Assembly (NCBI GenBank): GCA_013698385.1
Contig: JACCVB010000114.1
Coordinates: forward strand, 1 to 15,430
Length of the DNA stretch: 15,430 nt
Direction of reading: 5' to 3'
DNA from: Chloroflexota bacterium
GTDB taxonomy: Bacteria; Chloroflexota; Limnocylindria; Limnocylindrales; CSP1-4
The position numbers and the translations under genes are program-made. Shown one piece after another: positions 1 through 8,627 of the stretch (its first letter is position 1; every line of letters starts with the position of its first letter). The notes beneath the pieces were generated by a model, which was not told the origin of the DNA, ran no database searches, and was given only the letters and a program-made list of their open reading frames with translations.

Positions 1-959
1 CGGAACGCCGTCCACTCCGGCACGAGCGCGAGCATCGCCTGGCTGACCGGCATGGCCGATGCACCACCACCGGCCGACCCGGCCATCTGGGCGGTTCGAT
101 CGATGATCGACCGCAGACCGACGTAGACGAACCCGAGATGATCCGTCGAGGACGCGGCCGTGGCGGCCGCGAATCCCGGCGCCTGGGCAAGGCCCGACGC
201 ACCCTTCGTGTCCACCGCCGCCTTGACCGATGCGAGGTCCCCGGCCACGGCGACCTTGCCGCCGACGATGGCGAAGGCCGCCTGGACGCCGGGACCGCCG
301 TTCGCGCTGAACACGGTCAGGTCCGTCCCGCCGTACGACTCCTTCGTTCCGGTCGCGCCGGCCTTGGCGATCGCAGCGTCGAACCAGACTCGGGCGAGCG
401 CCGGATCCTTGATCGAGAGGAGGACGAGGCCGCGACTCGCCGCGGCCATCGCCGCCGGGTCATCGGACGTGGAGGCCTCTGGCAGGGGGCCCATGGCAAA
501 GGCGACCTGGCCGTCGAACCACGGCTTGATGTCCCTGGTGAAGGTCTGCTCGTTCGCCGACGCCTCACCGACGATCCGATCGAGGACCTCATCGAGCTTC
601 GTCTCCAGGGCGGCTTGGTCGGCGAAGCCCGGGAACTTGGAGAGGAAGGCACCGACCTGCTGTCGCTGGTCTCCCGGCAGGTCCAGGCGGACCTCGCCGT
701 ACATGACGCTGTTCGGTGGGACGTAGCCCATGACGGTCGCCGGAGGCGCTGAGCCGGTGAGGGTCATCAGGGCGACGGCCGAGAGGACGGCGACCAGGGC
801 GATCGCACTACCGGCGATGAGCCAGCGGCGCCGAGCTGGTCGGGCCGGGCCGCGGCCCTGGGTCGGATCCGTCACCTCCGGGGTCGTGATCGTCCTCGTC
901 GTCGTCGTGTCCACGTCCGGACCGAACATCGGGTCCTGTCCCTGGTCGAGGTTCGTCAT
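1..959 (-). CDS. DUF3352 domain protein, membrane-anchored (3' end off window)
   Basis: I read 319 codons from an ATG at 959 leftwards to the window edge with no stop, so the C-terminus is missing. The N-terminus is polar and Thr/Pro/Gly-rich (about residues 1-40). An Arg cluster (RRR, 43-45) follows, then one hydrophobic segment of about 22 residues (46-67), so the protein is probably a single-pass membrane protein with its bulk outside the cell. The rest begins PPATVMGYVPPNSVMYGEV and has the pattern of DUF3352 proteins, including the stretch on protein tested for passing through values such as VFSANGG and FVYVGLRSI. DUF3352 has no established function and is frequent in Chloroflexota and Cyanobacteria. 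The start is well supported: a GGGGGAGG Shine-Dalgarno lies 8 nt upstream. The gene starts only 21 nt after the ffh stop, so it is probably co-transcribed with ffh. The family call rests on recognition, not a search. Confidence 0.75.
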   Translation of the reverse strand, partial: MTNLDQGQDPMFGPDVDTTTTRTITTPEVTDPTQGRGPARPARRRWLIAGSAIALVAVLSAVALMTLTGSAPPATVMGYVPPNSVMYGEVRLDLPGDQRQQVGAFLSKFPGFADQAALETKLDEVLDRIVGEASANEQTFTRDIKPWFDGQVAFAMGPLPEASTSDDPAAMAAASRGLVLLSIKDPALARVWFDAAIAKAGATGTKESYGGTDLTVFSANGGPGVQAAFAIVGGKVAVAGDLASVKAAVDTKGASGLAQAPGFAAATAASSTDHLGFVYVGLRSIIDRTAQMAGSAGGGASAMPVSQAMLALVPEWTAF

Positions 960-967
960 GGTGTCAT

Positions 968-975
968 CCTCCCCC
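968..975 (-). promoter_or_regulatory. Ribosome binding site of the DUF3352 gene
   Basis: GGGGGAGG on the minus strand lies 8 nt before the ATG at 959. It falls in the short ffh/DUF3352 gap, which supports reinitiation from an ffh transcript and fixes the start. Confidence 0.65.
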
Positions 976-980
976 GGCGC

Positions 981-2312
981 TCAACGCCGTCCCATGAGGC
1001 TGCCGACCGCGCCGCGGCGACCGCCCCCGGCCAACTGCTTCATGAGCTTCTGCATGTCACCGAATTGCTTGACCAGCCGGTTGACCTCCGGCAGGTTCGT
1101 GCCCGATCCCGCCGCGATGCGACGGCGTCGGGAACCGTTGAGGATGGTCGGATCGCGACGCTCCGCGGGGGTCATCGCCCGGATGATCGCTTCGGTCCGC
1201 TTGAGGTCGCCGCGGTCGACGGCGGCCTGCGCTTCGCCGGCCATGTTGCCCATCCCCGGGATCATCGACATGATCTGGCCGATGGGGCCCATCTTCTGGA
1301 CCTGCTGGAGCTGCTCCAGCATGTCCTCGAGGGTGAAGCTCGCCTTGCGCAGCTTCTCTTCCATCTTCTGCGCCTGGTTGGCGTCAAAAGTCTCCTGCGC
1401 CCGCTCGACAAGCGTCAGCATGTCGCCCATGCCGAGGATCCGACCGGCGAGGCGATCCGGGTGGAAGACCTCCAGGGCGTCCGTCTTCTCGCCGGTGCCC
1501 AGGAACTTGACCGGTACGCCGGTCACCGCGGAGATGCTGAGGGCCGCGCCGCCGCGCGCGTCGCCGTCGATCTTGGTCAGGATCAGGCCGGTCACGGGCA
1601 CGGCCGCCACGAACGCCTGGGCGACACCGACCGCTTCCTGGCCGGTCATCGCATCCACGACGAGCAGCGTCTCGATCGGTCGGACGGCCGCGTTGACCGC
1701 GGCGATCTCGGCCATCAGGGCCTCGTCCAGGCTGAGCCGGCCGGCAGTATCGAGGATGACCACGTCCCGGACCTGGCGCCGAGCCGCTTCGATCCCATGG
1801 CGTGCGATGTCCGGCACGGACGTGCCCACGGGGGCCCGGTAGACCGGGATGTCCAACTGGCGACCGAGAGTCTCGAGCTGGTCCGCGGCGGCCGGTCGGT
1901 AGGGATCCGCGGCGACGAGTAACGGACGGCGTCCGGTCTTGACGATGTGCCGGGCGAGCTTCGCGGTGGACGTCGTCTTGCCCGAACCCTGCAGCCCGAC
2001 CATGGCCACGACGGCGGGATTGCCCGACAGGTGGAAGACCCGGTCGCCCGCGCTGAGCAAGTCGATCAGCTCGTCATGGACGATCTTCACGACCTGCTGG
2101 CCGGCGGTCAGGCTCTGCAGGACATCGGCGCCGACGGCCTTCGCCCGGACCCGGGTGATGAAGTCCTTGACGACCTTGAAATTGACGTCTGCCTCGAGCA
2201 GCGCCATCCGGACCTCGCGCATCGCGATGTCCACATCCGCCTCGCTGATCCGGCCGCGGCTGGTCAGGTTGCCGAGAGTCTTGCGAAGGCGCTCGCTGAG
2301 GGTATCGAACAC
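981..2312 (-). CDS. ffh: Signal recognition particle GTPase Ffh (SRP54)
   Basis: This 443-residue protein is a full-length Ffh. In the SRP it binds signal sequences of nascent membrane proteins and, with GTP, docks on FtsY at the membrane. The N domain (about 1-90) contains ALLEADVNFKVVK. The G domain has the P-loop GLQGSGKT (106-113), the DPYRPAAADQL motif (136-146), DTAGR (188-192) and TKIDG (246-250) followed by ARGGAALS. The Met-rich M domain (about 295-430) carries the SRP-RNA-binding helix SRRRRIAAGSGT (394-405), then EVNRLVKQF. The start codon is GTG, preceded by GGAG about 12 nt upstream. The residue after DTAGRL is Ser where His is common (DTAGRLH), a minor change. No SRP RNA gene is visible in the window. 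The partner gene ftsY lies about 1.5 kb away, separated by an opposite-strand MFS gene. Confidence 0.98.
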   Translation of the reverse strand: MFDTLSERLRKTLGNLTSRGRISEADVDIAMREVRMALLEADVNFKVVKDFITRVRAKAVGADVLQSLTAGQQVVKIVHDELIDLLSAGDRVFHLSGNPAVVAMVGLQGSGKTTSTAKLARHIVKTGRRPLLVAADPYRPAAADQLETLGRQLDIPVYRAPVGTSVPDIARHGIEAARRQVRDVVILDTAGRLSLDEALMAEIAAVNAAVRPIETLLVVDAMTGQEAVGVAQAFVAAVPVTGLILTKIDGDARGGAALSISAVTGVPVKFLGTGEKTDALEVFHPDRLAGRILGMGDMLTLVERAQETFDANQAQKMEEKLRKASFTLEDMLEQLQQVQKMGPIGQIMSMIPGMGNMAGEAQAAVDRGDLKRTEAIIRAMTPAERRDPTILNGSRRRRIAAGSGTNLPEVNRLVKQFGDMQKLMKQLAGGGRRGAVGSLMGRR

Positions 2313-2421
2313 GGTCCGGTCAGGACTCCGTCATCTTGGTGCGGCCGGCCGAGGAGAGCCCGTCGTCGAGACCGCGCTCCGAGTCGGTGGTGCGCGAGTT
2401 CTGACGCACCGAGGCGTGGGC

Positions 2422-2427
2422 AGTTTA
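2422..2427 (-). promoter_or_regulatory. Possible -10 box for ffh
   Basis: The divergent ffh/MFS gap (2313-2472, 160 bp) contains TAAACT on the minus strand, a fair TANNNT -10 hexamer in a very GC-rich stretch. It would give a leader of roughly 100 nt before the ffh GTG. No convincing -35 is seen at the right spacing, so this is tentative. Confidence 0.3.
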
Positions 2428-2458
2428 GCGCAGGGTCCATGAGGACGCACCGCTGGGC

Positions 2459-2464
2459 TATGCT
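2459..2464 (+). promoter_or_regulatory. Possible -10 box for the MFS gene (leaderless-type spacing)
   Basis: TATGCT lies 8 nt before the GTG start at 2473. Transcription would begin about 6-7 nt downstream, at or within two bases of the start codon. There is no purine-rich Shine-Dalgarno between box and start (only CCGCCGTC), which fits a leaderless mRNA. No clear -35 is visible. Confidence 0.4.
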
Positions 2465-2472
2465 CCGCCGTC

Positions 2473-3801
2473 GTGCGCAATCCATTGGCCTCGCCGCTCT
2501 GGCGCAACCAGGCCTTCGTACGCGTGTGGGCGGCGGTGACCGTCTCGATCTTTGGCTCCCTCGTGACCCGGATCGCGCTGCCCCTGCTCGCGATCCTGAC
2601 GATCGGTGCCGGCGCCATCGAGGTCGCCGTGCTTCGAAGCATCGACCTCGGCGCGACGCTGGTCGTCGCCCTCGTCGCGGGCGCGTGGGTCGATCGACTC
2701 CAGCGGCGACCGGTCCTCATCTGGGCCGACGTGGGTCGAGCGGTCCTGCTCGCGTCGATCCCGACCGCGTTCGTGCTCGGCGCGTTGACGTTCTGGCACC
2801 TGCTCGTGGTCGCAGGGCTGACCGCGGTGCTGACCGCGTTCTTCGATGCCGCCGACAACGCCTACCTCCCGACCGTGGTCGAGCGGAAACGCCTGGTTGA
2901 GGCGAACAGCGTGCTGGCCGCCAGCGGGTCCGTCGCCGAGTTCGCCGGTTTCGGCCTGAGCGGCATCCTCGTCCAGCTGCTGAGTGGCCCGATCGCGATC
3001 CTCGTCAACGCGGTGACCTACCTCGTGTCCGCCGTCCTCCTGCTGTCCATCCGCCACGACGAGGCGCCGCCACCGGCCGTTGCCGATCGGGAGCCCGTTC
3101 TCGACGAGATCCGCCACGGCCTGCGGCTCGTCCGCCACGACCCGACGCTTCGCGCGTTCGCGATCGCCCAGATGCTGCTCGCCGCGCAGTGGGGCGTGTT
3201 CGGAGCGGTCTTCTTCCTGTTCGCCCTCGAGGACCTCGGGCTTAGCCCGGCGATCGTCGGTCTCATCGCGGCGGTCGGCGGCGGGTCGTCGTTCATCGGC
3301 GCGTTGGTCGCGACACGGGCGAACAGGCGATGGGGCGTCGGGCCGGTCGCGATCGCCGCCGCGCTGCTGGCGGGCGTCGGCAACCTGTTCATCCCGCTCG
3401 CGCCACCCGGCCTGCCGATCCTGGCCATTCTCTGCCTGCTGGCCCAGCAGCTCATCGCGGATTCGGCCGAGACGGTTTACGACGTGACCGACGTATCGGT
3501 GCGCCAGACCTTCGCCCGAGATCGCGAGCTCGGGAGGGTTGCGTCAACGTTCCGGGTGCTTGCCGTGGCGGCTCAATTGATCGTCACCCTCGGGGCGGGT
3601 CTGCTGGCCGAGGTCATCGGCCTGCGCGCGACGGCATTCCTGGCGCCGGTCGGCGGGTTCGTCGCGGCTTTGGTCCTGTGGCGGTCCCCCGTGCGGATCC
3701 TGCGCGAACTCCCTGCGGCGGACGAGCGGACCGCGGCCGACGACCGAGCGGCGGCCGAGATCGTCGCGGGTTCGGAGCGCGATCAGCCAGCTGGGGCATG
3801 A
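2473..3801 (+). CDS. MFS transporter, DHA3-type (EntS/macrolide-efflux-like) exporter
   Basis: The 442-residue product has the layout of a twelve-helix major facilitator protein: hydrophobic segments alternate with short loops from residue 18 to about 410, and the C-terminal tail is polar and Asp/Glu/Arg/Ala-rich. Motif A, GAWVDRLQRRP, is at 70-80 in the loop after the second helix. The FFDAADNAYLPTVV (123-136) and LVEANSVLAASGSVAEF (141-157) stretches are typical of the drug:H+ antiporter 3 group, which includes EntS-like siderophore and macrolide exporters. The natural substrate cannot be told. It is the only plus-strand gene, divergent from ffh and convergent with ftsY (45 bp apart, no clear hairpin terminator between). 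The start is GTG with no Shine-Dalgarno. Its base use matches the neighbours, so recent transfer is not evident. Confidence 0.9.
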   Translation: MRNPLASPLWRNQAFVRVWAAVTVSIFGSLVTRIALPLLAILTIGAGAIEVAVLRSIDLGATLVVALVAGAWVDRLQRRPVLIWADVGRAVLLASIPTAFVLGALTFWHLLVVAGLTAVLTAFFDAADNAYLPTVVERKRLVEANSVLAASGSVAEFAGFGLSGILVQLLSGPIAILVNAVTYLVSAVLLLSIRHDEAPPPAVADREPVLDEIRHGLRLVRHDPTLRAFAIAQMLLAAQWGVFGAVFFLFALEDLGLSPAIVGLIAAVGGGSSFIGALVATRANRRWGVGPVAIAAALLAGVGNLFIPLAPPGLPILAILCLLAQQLIADSAETVYDVTDVSVRQTFARDRELGRVASTFRVLAVAAQLIVTLGAGLLAEVIGLRATAFLAPVGGFVAALVLWRSPVRILRELPAADERTAADDRAAAEIVAGSERDQPAGA

Positions 3802-3846
3802 TCGAGATGGGCCACGAACTTCTCAGCGGCACGCCTTCGGCTCTGG

Positions 3847-4944
3847 TCAGGCGAAGAGCGCCTCGACGAACTCATCCGGGTCGAACGGCAGCAGGTCGCC
3901 CACGCCCTCGCCCACCCCGACGAAGCGGACCGGGACCTTGAGGGCATCCTCGATGGCGAAGACGATCCCGCCCTTGGCCGTCGAATCGAGTTTGGTCAAG
4001 ACGATCCCGGTCAGCCCGACCGCCTCGTGGAAGGCGCGCGCCTGGGCCAGTCCGTTCTGTCCCGTCGTGGCGTCGAGCACGAACAGCGTCTCCGGAGCGG
4101 CGCCCGGCAGGCGCTTGTCGATGACGCGCCGGATCTTGCTCAACTCGTCCATCAGGTTCGACTTGGTGTGGAGCCGACCGGCCGTGTCCGCGATGACCAG
4201 GTCCGCGCCACGGGCCACGGCGGCGTCCAGTGCGTCGTAGACGACGGCGCCCGGATCGGCGCCCGGCGCGTGGGCGATCATCGGGACGCCGGCGCGGTCG
4301 GCCCAGATGCGGAGCTGGTCGATCGCGGCGGCGCGGAACGTGTCCGCGGCCGCGAGGATCAACACCCGGCCCTCGCCGGCATACCGGGCCGCGAGCTTGC
4401 CGATCGTGGTCGTCTTGCCCGTGCCGTTGACGCCGACCACGAGGATGACCGCCGGACCGCCGGCAGCGGCCGGCCGGGGCGCCCAGTCGGGATCGCGCTT
4501 GACCAGGAGGGCCGCGAGCTCGGTCCGGATGGCCGACTCCGCGTTCGGCGAATCGCGCCGCCGGCGGGCTCGCTCGACGAGTTCGATCGCGAGGGCGGCG
4601 CCGACGTCACCGGCGATGAGCGTCTCTTCGACGTCGTCCCACTGCGGGCCGTCGGCATCGCCGAGGTACCCGCGAAGCTGGTTGATGAACGTGCTTCGCG
4701 TCCGTTCCAATCCGGTGTCGAGCGAACCGGTGGGCGCCACGGCCAGGAACGCGGTCGGATCGAACGGCGCGGGTGCGGGCGAAGCAGGTTCGGGCGGCCG
4801 CGGCTCGGGCGGCGAGTCGGCCGCGGGTCGCGCCTCTTCTACCGGCGATGCTTCGATCTCGAAGGATTCGCGCGGAGGAGCGGGGGCCGACGGGAGCGGG
4901 GGCGGTTCTGGGGCCTGGACGCCCCGCCGGCGCCAGAACGCCAT
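3847..4944 (-). CDS. ftsY: Signal recognition particle receptor FtsY
   Basis: This 365-residue GTPase is the membrane receptor for the SRP. It begins MAFWRRR, a short aromatic/basic stretch that could touch the membrane. A Pro/Glu/Ala-rich acidic A region follows (about 8-65), then the N domain (about 75-150, with LIAGDVG) and the G domain: P-loop GVNGTGKT (171-178), DTFRAAAIDQL (201-211), DTAGRLHTKSNLMDEL (253-268), TKLD (317-320) followed by STAKGG. Length and motif order are normal. The ATG overlaps the smc stop by one base (TGATG), so translation is probably coupled to smc. It is the last gene of the minus-strand block and converges with the MFS gene. Confidence 0.98.
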   Translation of the reverse strand: MAFWRRRGVQAPEPPPLPSAPAPPRESFEIEASPVEEARPAADSPPEPRPPEPASPAPAPFDPTAFLAVAPTGSLDTGLERTRSTFINQLRGYLGDADGPQWDDVEETLIAGDVGAALAIELVERARRRRDSPNAESAIRTELAALLVKRDPDWAPRPAAAGGPAVILVVGVNGTGKTTTIGKLAARYAGEGRVLILAAADTFRAAAIDQLRIWADRAGVPMIAHAPGADPGAVVYDALDAAVARGADLVIADTAGRLHTKSNLMDELSKIRRVIDKRLPGAAPETLFVLDATTGQNGLAQARAFHEAVGLTGIVLTKLDSTAKGGIVFAIEDALKVPVRFVGVGEGVGDLLPFDPDEFVEALFA

Positions 4945-7900
4945 CAGCCCGCCAACGCAGGCTCGGGCACCGGATCCGACGCGAGGGCGCGGGCCTCGTC
5001 CAGTCGCAGGCTGATGACCCGGCTGACCGAGTCGTCCCCGACGGTCACGCCATACAGCGCGTCGGCGGCTTCGATGGTGCCCCGGTTGTGGGTGATGACG
5101 ATGAACTGGGTCTGATCGGCGAGGCTCCGGAGGGCGTCGGCGAAGCGACCGATGTTCGCCTCGTCCAGCGCCGCGTCAACCTCGTCGAGGACACAGAACG
5201 GGACCGGCCGGACCTCCAGCATGGAGAACAGGAGCGCGACGGCCGTGAGGGCCCGCTCCCCGCCGGACAGCATCGCCAGCGCCTGCGCCTTCTTGCCCGG
5301 CGGCCGGGCGAAGATCTCGATGCCGGTCGCCCCGAGATCGCGCGGATCGGTCAACGACAGCCGCGCGAAACCGCCGCCAAAGAGCTGCTCGAAGCGGCGC
5401 TCGAAGGCCATTTCCAGGGCATCGAAGGTGGTCCGGAACTGGTCGGCGATCATCGTGTCGAGCTCGGCGATCAGCTCTCGCGTGCGACCGATGGCGGAGC
5501 GCAGGTCGGCATGCTGGGTCTCGAGCGTATCGAGGCGCACCTTCAGCTCGGCGAATTCCTCGACGGCGAACGGATTGGCGGCACCAAGCTCGTGGTACCG
5601 CCGGCGCAACCGAGCCAGCGCGGCGGCAGCCGGCGGTGGATCGGACGGGGGCGTTGTTGCCCACTCGACGGCCGCGGCATCCAGTGCCGATTCGAACGCC
5701 GAAGGATCGCCTTCGATCTCGCCCGGCTGCGCGACGTCCGGATCGACGATCGCGCCACCGATAGCCGTGAGGCCGTCGAGGCCCGGTTCGCCGAGGCCCG
5801 CGAGTTCCACGAGCACGCCTTCGCGCAGCCCCTCCATGCCGAGTCGCGCTTCGAGCTCGGCACGATCGGCGGAACGCAGTCGGTCATCGGCCGCGCGCAG
5901 TGCCTCACGGGCCCCGGATGCGGCACGTTCGGCCTCGGTCAACCGCGCGCGATCGGCGGCGTCGGCGGCGTGCAGGGCGGTAAGCGCGTCGCGGGCCTGT
6001 CTCTCCGCGGTCGTGACACGCGCGATCTCGGCCTGCAGCGACCCTCGTTCCGCGGAGGCACCGTCCGCGCGCGCAGCCAGATCCGTCGCTTCGGCCTCCG
6101 CGCGGGCGATCCGAGCCTCGGCCTGAGCCACGGCGCCTTCCGCACGGGACCGCGCCTGCTCGGCAACGCGCCGGTCGGTGTCCAGTTCGCCCGACCGAAC
6201 GACGAGCCGATCTCGCCGGTCGCGCAACTCGGTGGCGCGCGCCTGCCACCTCACCAGGGCTCCATCTTCCACGGCCGGGGTGTCGGCACTGCCGACGACA
6301 CCTGCCGGCGCCCGCTCGGGAACGCTGGGCAGTGCCTCACGCGATCGAACGACCTCCGCCTCTGCGCGAGCCACCTGCGCTTCGGTCCAGGCGAGTTCGC
6401 GTCCGACGGCCTCGACCTCCCGGGCGATGGCTCGTTCCGCGTCTTCCGCGCGGCGTCGTTCCGCGGTCGTGCGTGCCTCCAGCGCGCGAGTCGTGTCCAC
6501 GGCCCCCCGCGCGGCCGTCGCGGCGTCGGCGGCCGATCGGGCAGCGGCGTCCGAAGCACCGTGGTCGGCCTCCGCCCGGGCAAGATCGGCCGCCAGCCGA
6601 CTGTGCTCGGCGCGTCGTTCCAGGCTGGGATCGGGCGCACCCAGGGCGATCCCTGCGTCGTCCACGACGGCCGACCCGTCCCGTGGGACCGCCACCCAAC
6701 CGCCGGGCAGCACCACCTGGACCGCGAGGCACTCGGCAAGGTCCGGCAACCAGACAGCGCGCGCCAGGAGCCGCCGAGCGCCTCCCCCGGCATCACGCTG
6801 GACAGCATCGAGCAAGCGTCCGCCGCCGGTCGACTCGACCCGCTCGATCAGGCGCCGGGTCGCGGCCTCGCGGGCCTCGAGTTCCTCCGAGATCCGTTCC
6901 TGGATGACGAGTGTGCCGCGCTCCCCGGCCAGTCTCGGAACACCATCGACCGGGACCACGTACGCCCGCACCCGGTCGGCAAGGACGGCCTCCACCGCCG
7001 CTCGCAAGCCCGAGTCGACGACCAGGTCCTCGTCCACGCGGCGCCCGCCGACGGCCCGGGCCGCCTTGGCGATCGGTCGCCGCTCATCCTCGGACAGGCG
7101 CTCGACGAGGACATCAAGTCGACCACGAAGCGCGGCGGCGGCGGTCGAGGCCGTGGCGGTCCGGTCAGCGGCGGCAGCCCGTTCCGCCTCGGCGGTCTCC
7201 AGGTCAGACCTGGCACGCTCACGTTCGGTAGCAGCGGCCGTCTCAGCAGCGTAGGCGTCGGCCAGCGCCGCGGTGACCACGAGGTGTCGTCGCACGAGGG
7301 TCGCATCCCGATCTCGGATGGACGCCAGGGCCGCCCCCTCCTCGCCGAGCCGACGTTCCGATTCGGCCAGCCGGCGCCGGGCGAGCTCGATCCCGGCCTG
7401 GCGGGCGGTCTCGGCCCGCCGGAGGGCCGCCAGCTCCTCGCCGCGTGCCTGAGTCGCGCTGCGCAGCGTCCCGAGTTCGGTCAGCGCGTCGGCCAACTCG
7501 CGGTCGGCTTCGGCCACGGCCGCTTCGAGCTCCAGGTCGCGACGCCGGACCGGGATCGCAAGGGCCCGTCGGGCACGAGCGATCTCGGCCTCCGCAGCCG
7601 TGCGTTCCTGGTCCAGGCGCTGTGCGTCGCGCCCCGCGGCTTCCAGCTCCGAGGCGAGCCGCCCGTCACGCAGCTGGAGCGTGGTCAGCGCCGCGCGGGC
7701 CGCGTCATGCGCCTCGCGCTGATCGCGTACCGCGGCGGCGCGGACGGACAGATCCTGCGCCAGCGCGGACGCGGCGGATTCGGCGGCTTCCAGCTCGTGC
7801 ATCGCCCGGTCCGCTTCGGCCCGGGCCCGGGCTCGCCGGGCCGCGGCATCGGTCAAGCGCCGCGCGGCTTCGTACCAGCGAGCGTGCGTCGCCGCCAGGA

Positions 7901-8627
7901 TGGCCGCCACGAGTTCGTCGCCGACACTCGTCCGGTCCGCCTGTTGCTCGGCCTGGGCCGCCAGGCGCCGAGCCTGCGGCCGGAGCTCGGCCAGGATGTC
8001 CTCCACCCTCGCCAGGTTGGTCGAGGACTCGAGCAGCTGGGCCTCCGCCTTGCGACGACGGCGTTCGTGGCGTCGGACCCCGGCGACCTCCTCGAAGAGC
8101 GGGCGGCGCTCCTCGGGTCGGAGGGCCAGGGCCTGGTCCACCATGCCCTGCCCGATGAACAGGAACGCGTTGTCCGCCAGGTGCGCGCCGTCGAGCAGGT
8201 CGACGAGATCGCGCAGGCGGATCCGCTGCTTGTTGAGCAGGTACTCGTTCTCGCCCGATCGGTACAGACGCCGGCCAAGCTCCAGGACCTGGTAATCGAC
8301 CGGCAGCAGGCCATCGGCGTTGTCCAGGACGAGCGTGACGTCCGCCATGCCCTGGGCCGATCGCTTCTCCGAGCCCGCCCAGATGACGTCCTCCGCCTTG
8401 CGCGAGCGCAGCGCCCGGCCCTGCTCGCCGAGTGCCCAGCGAAGCGCGTCGGCAAGGTTGCTCTTGCCCGAACCATTCGGCCCGACGACGGCGCTGATCC
8501 CGCCGCCGAATTCGACGGTGGTCCGCTCAGCGAACGACTTGAAGCCCTGGAGTCGGAGGCCCAGCAGTCGCGCCGCGGCTGGCAACGGCAGCGGGTTCGT
8601 CAGGGGCAGCCGGTCTGCGTCGGTCAC
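4944..8627 (-). CDS. smc: Chromosome segregation ATPase SMC
   Basis: At 1227 residues this is a full-length bacterial SMC, which normally forms a ring with ScpA and ScpB to compact and segregate DNA. The N-terminal head has GFKSFAERT (28-36), the Walker A GPNGSGKS (49-56) and the GQGMVDQ region (about 159-165). A first coiled coil (about 185-510) is rich in Ala/Glu/Arg, the hinge covers about 515-665, and a second coil runs about 665-1040. The C-terminal head has the ABC signature LSGGER (1120-1125) and Walker B CVLDEVDAALDEAN (from about 1145). The GTG start lies in a GTGA overlap with the rnc stop and adds about 20 residues before the usual first strand. No canonical start with a good Shine-Dalgarno lies nearer. 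scpA and scpB are not in the window. Confidence 0.98.
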   Translation of the reverse strand: MTDADRLPLTNPLPLPAAARLLGLRLQGFKSFAERTTVEFGGGISAVVGPNGSGKSNLADALRWALGEQGRALRSRKAEDVIWAGSEKRSAQGMADVTLVLDNADGLLPVDYQVLELGRRLYRSGENEYLLNKQRIRLRDLVDLLDGAHLADNAFLFIGQGMVDQALALRPEERRPLFEEVAGVRRHERRRRKAEAQLLESSTNLARVEDILAELRPQARRLAAQAEQQADRTSVGDELVAAILAATHARWYEAARRLTDAAARRARARAEADRAMHELEAAESAASALAQDLSVRAAAVRDQREAHDAARAALTTLQLRDGRLASELEAAGRDAQRLDQERTAAEAEIARARRALAIPVRRRDLELEAAVAEADRELADALTELGTLRSATQARGEELAALRRAETARQAGIELARRRLAESERRLGEEGAALASIRDRDATLVRRHLVVTAALADAYAAETAAATERERARSDLETAEAERAAAADRTATASTAAAALRGRLDVLVERLSEDERRPIAKAARAVGGRRVDEDLVVDSGLRAAVEAVLADRVRAYVVPVDGVPRLAGERGTLVIQERISEELEAREAATRRLIERVESTGGGRLLDAVQRDAGGGARRLLARAVWLPDLAECLAVQVVLPGGWVAVPRDGSAVVDDAGIALGAPDPSLERRAEHSRLAADLARAEADHGASDAAARSAADAATAARGAVDTTRALEARTTAERRRAEDAERAIAREVEAVGRELAWTEAQVARAEAEVVRSREALPSVPERAPAGVVGSADTPAVEDGALVRWQARATELRDRRDRLVVRSGELDTDRRVAEQARSRAEGAVAQAEARIARAEAEATDLAARADGASAERGSLQAEIARVTTAERQARDALTALHAADAADRARLTEAERAASGAREALRAADDRLRSADRAELEARLGMEGLREGVLVELAGLGEPGLDGLTAIGGAIVDPDVAQPGEIEGDPSAFESALDAAAVEWATTPPSDPPPAAAALARLRRRYHELGAANPFAVEEFAELKVRLDTLETQHADLRSAIGRTRELIAELDTMIADQFRTTFDALEMAFERRFEQLFGGGFARLSLTDPRDLGATGIEIFARPPGKKAQALAMLSGGERALTAVALLFSMLEVRPVPFCVLDEVDAALDEANIGRFADALRSLADQTQFIVITHNRGTIEAADALYGVTVGDDSVSRVISLRLDEARALASDPVPEPALAG

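Noticed and set aside
138..752. Two overlapping plus-strand open frames near the left edge
   Set aside because: They are antisense to the DUF3352 gene, which has a Shine-Dalgarno, a membrane segment and coherent sequence.
1065..2900. Plus-strand open frames opposite ffh and overlapping the MFS gene
   Set aside because: They are antisense or out-of-frame to clear genes and their products are low-complexity Arg/Gly/Asp-rich.
3802..3846. Bidirectional terminator between the convergent MFS and ftsY genes
   Set aside because: Only a 3-bp GCC/GGC stem is found and no T-run on either strand.
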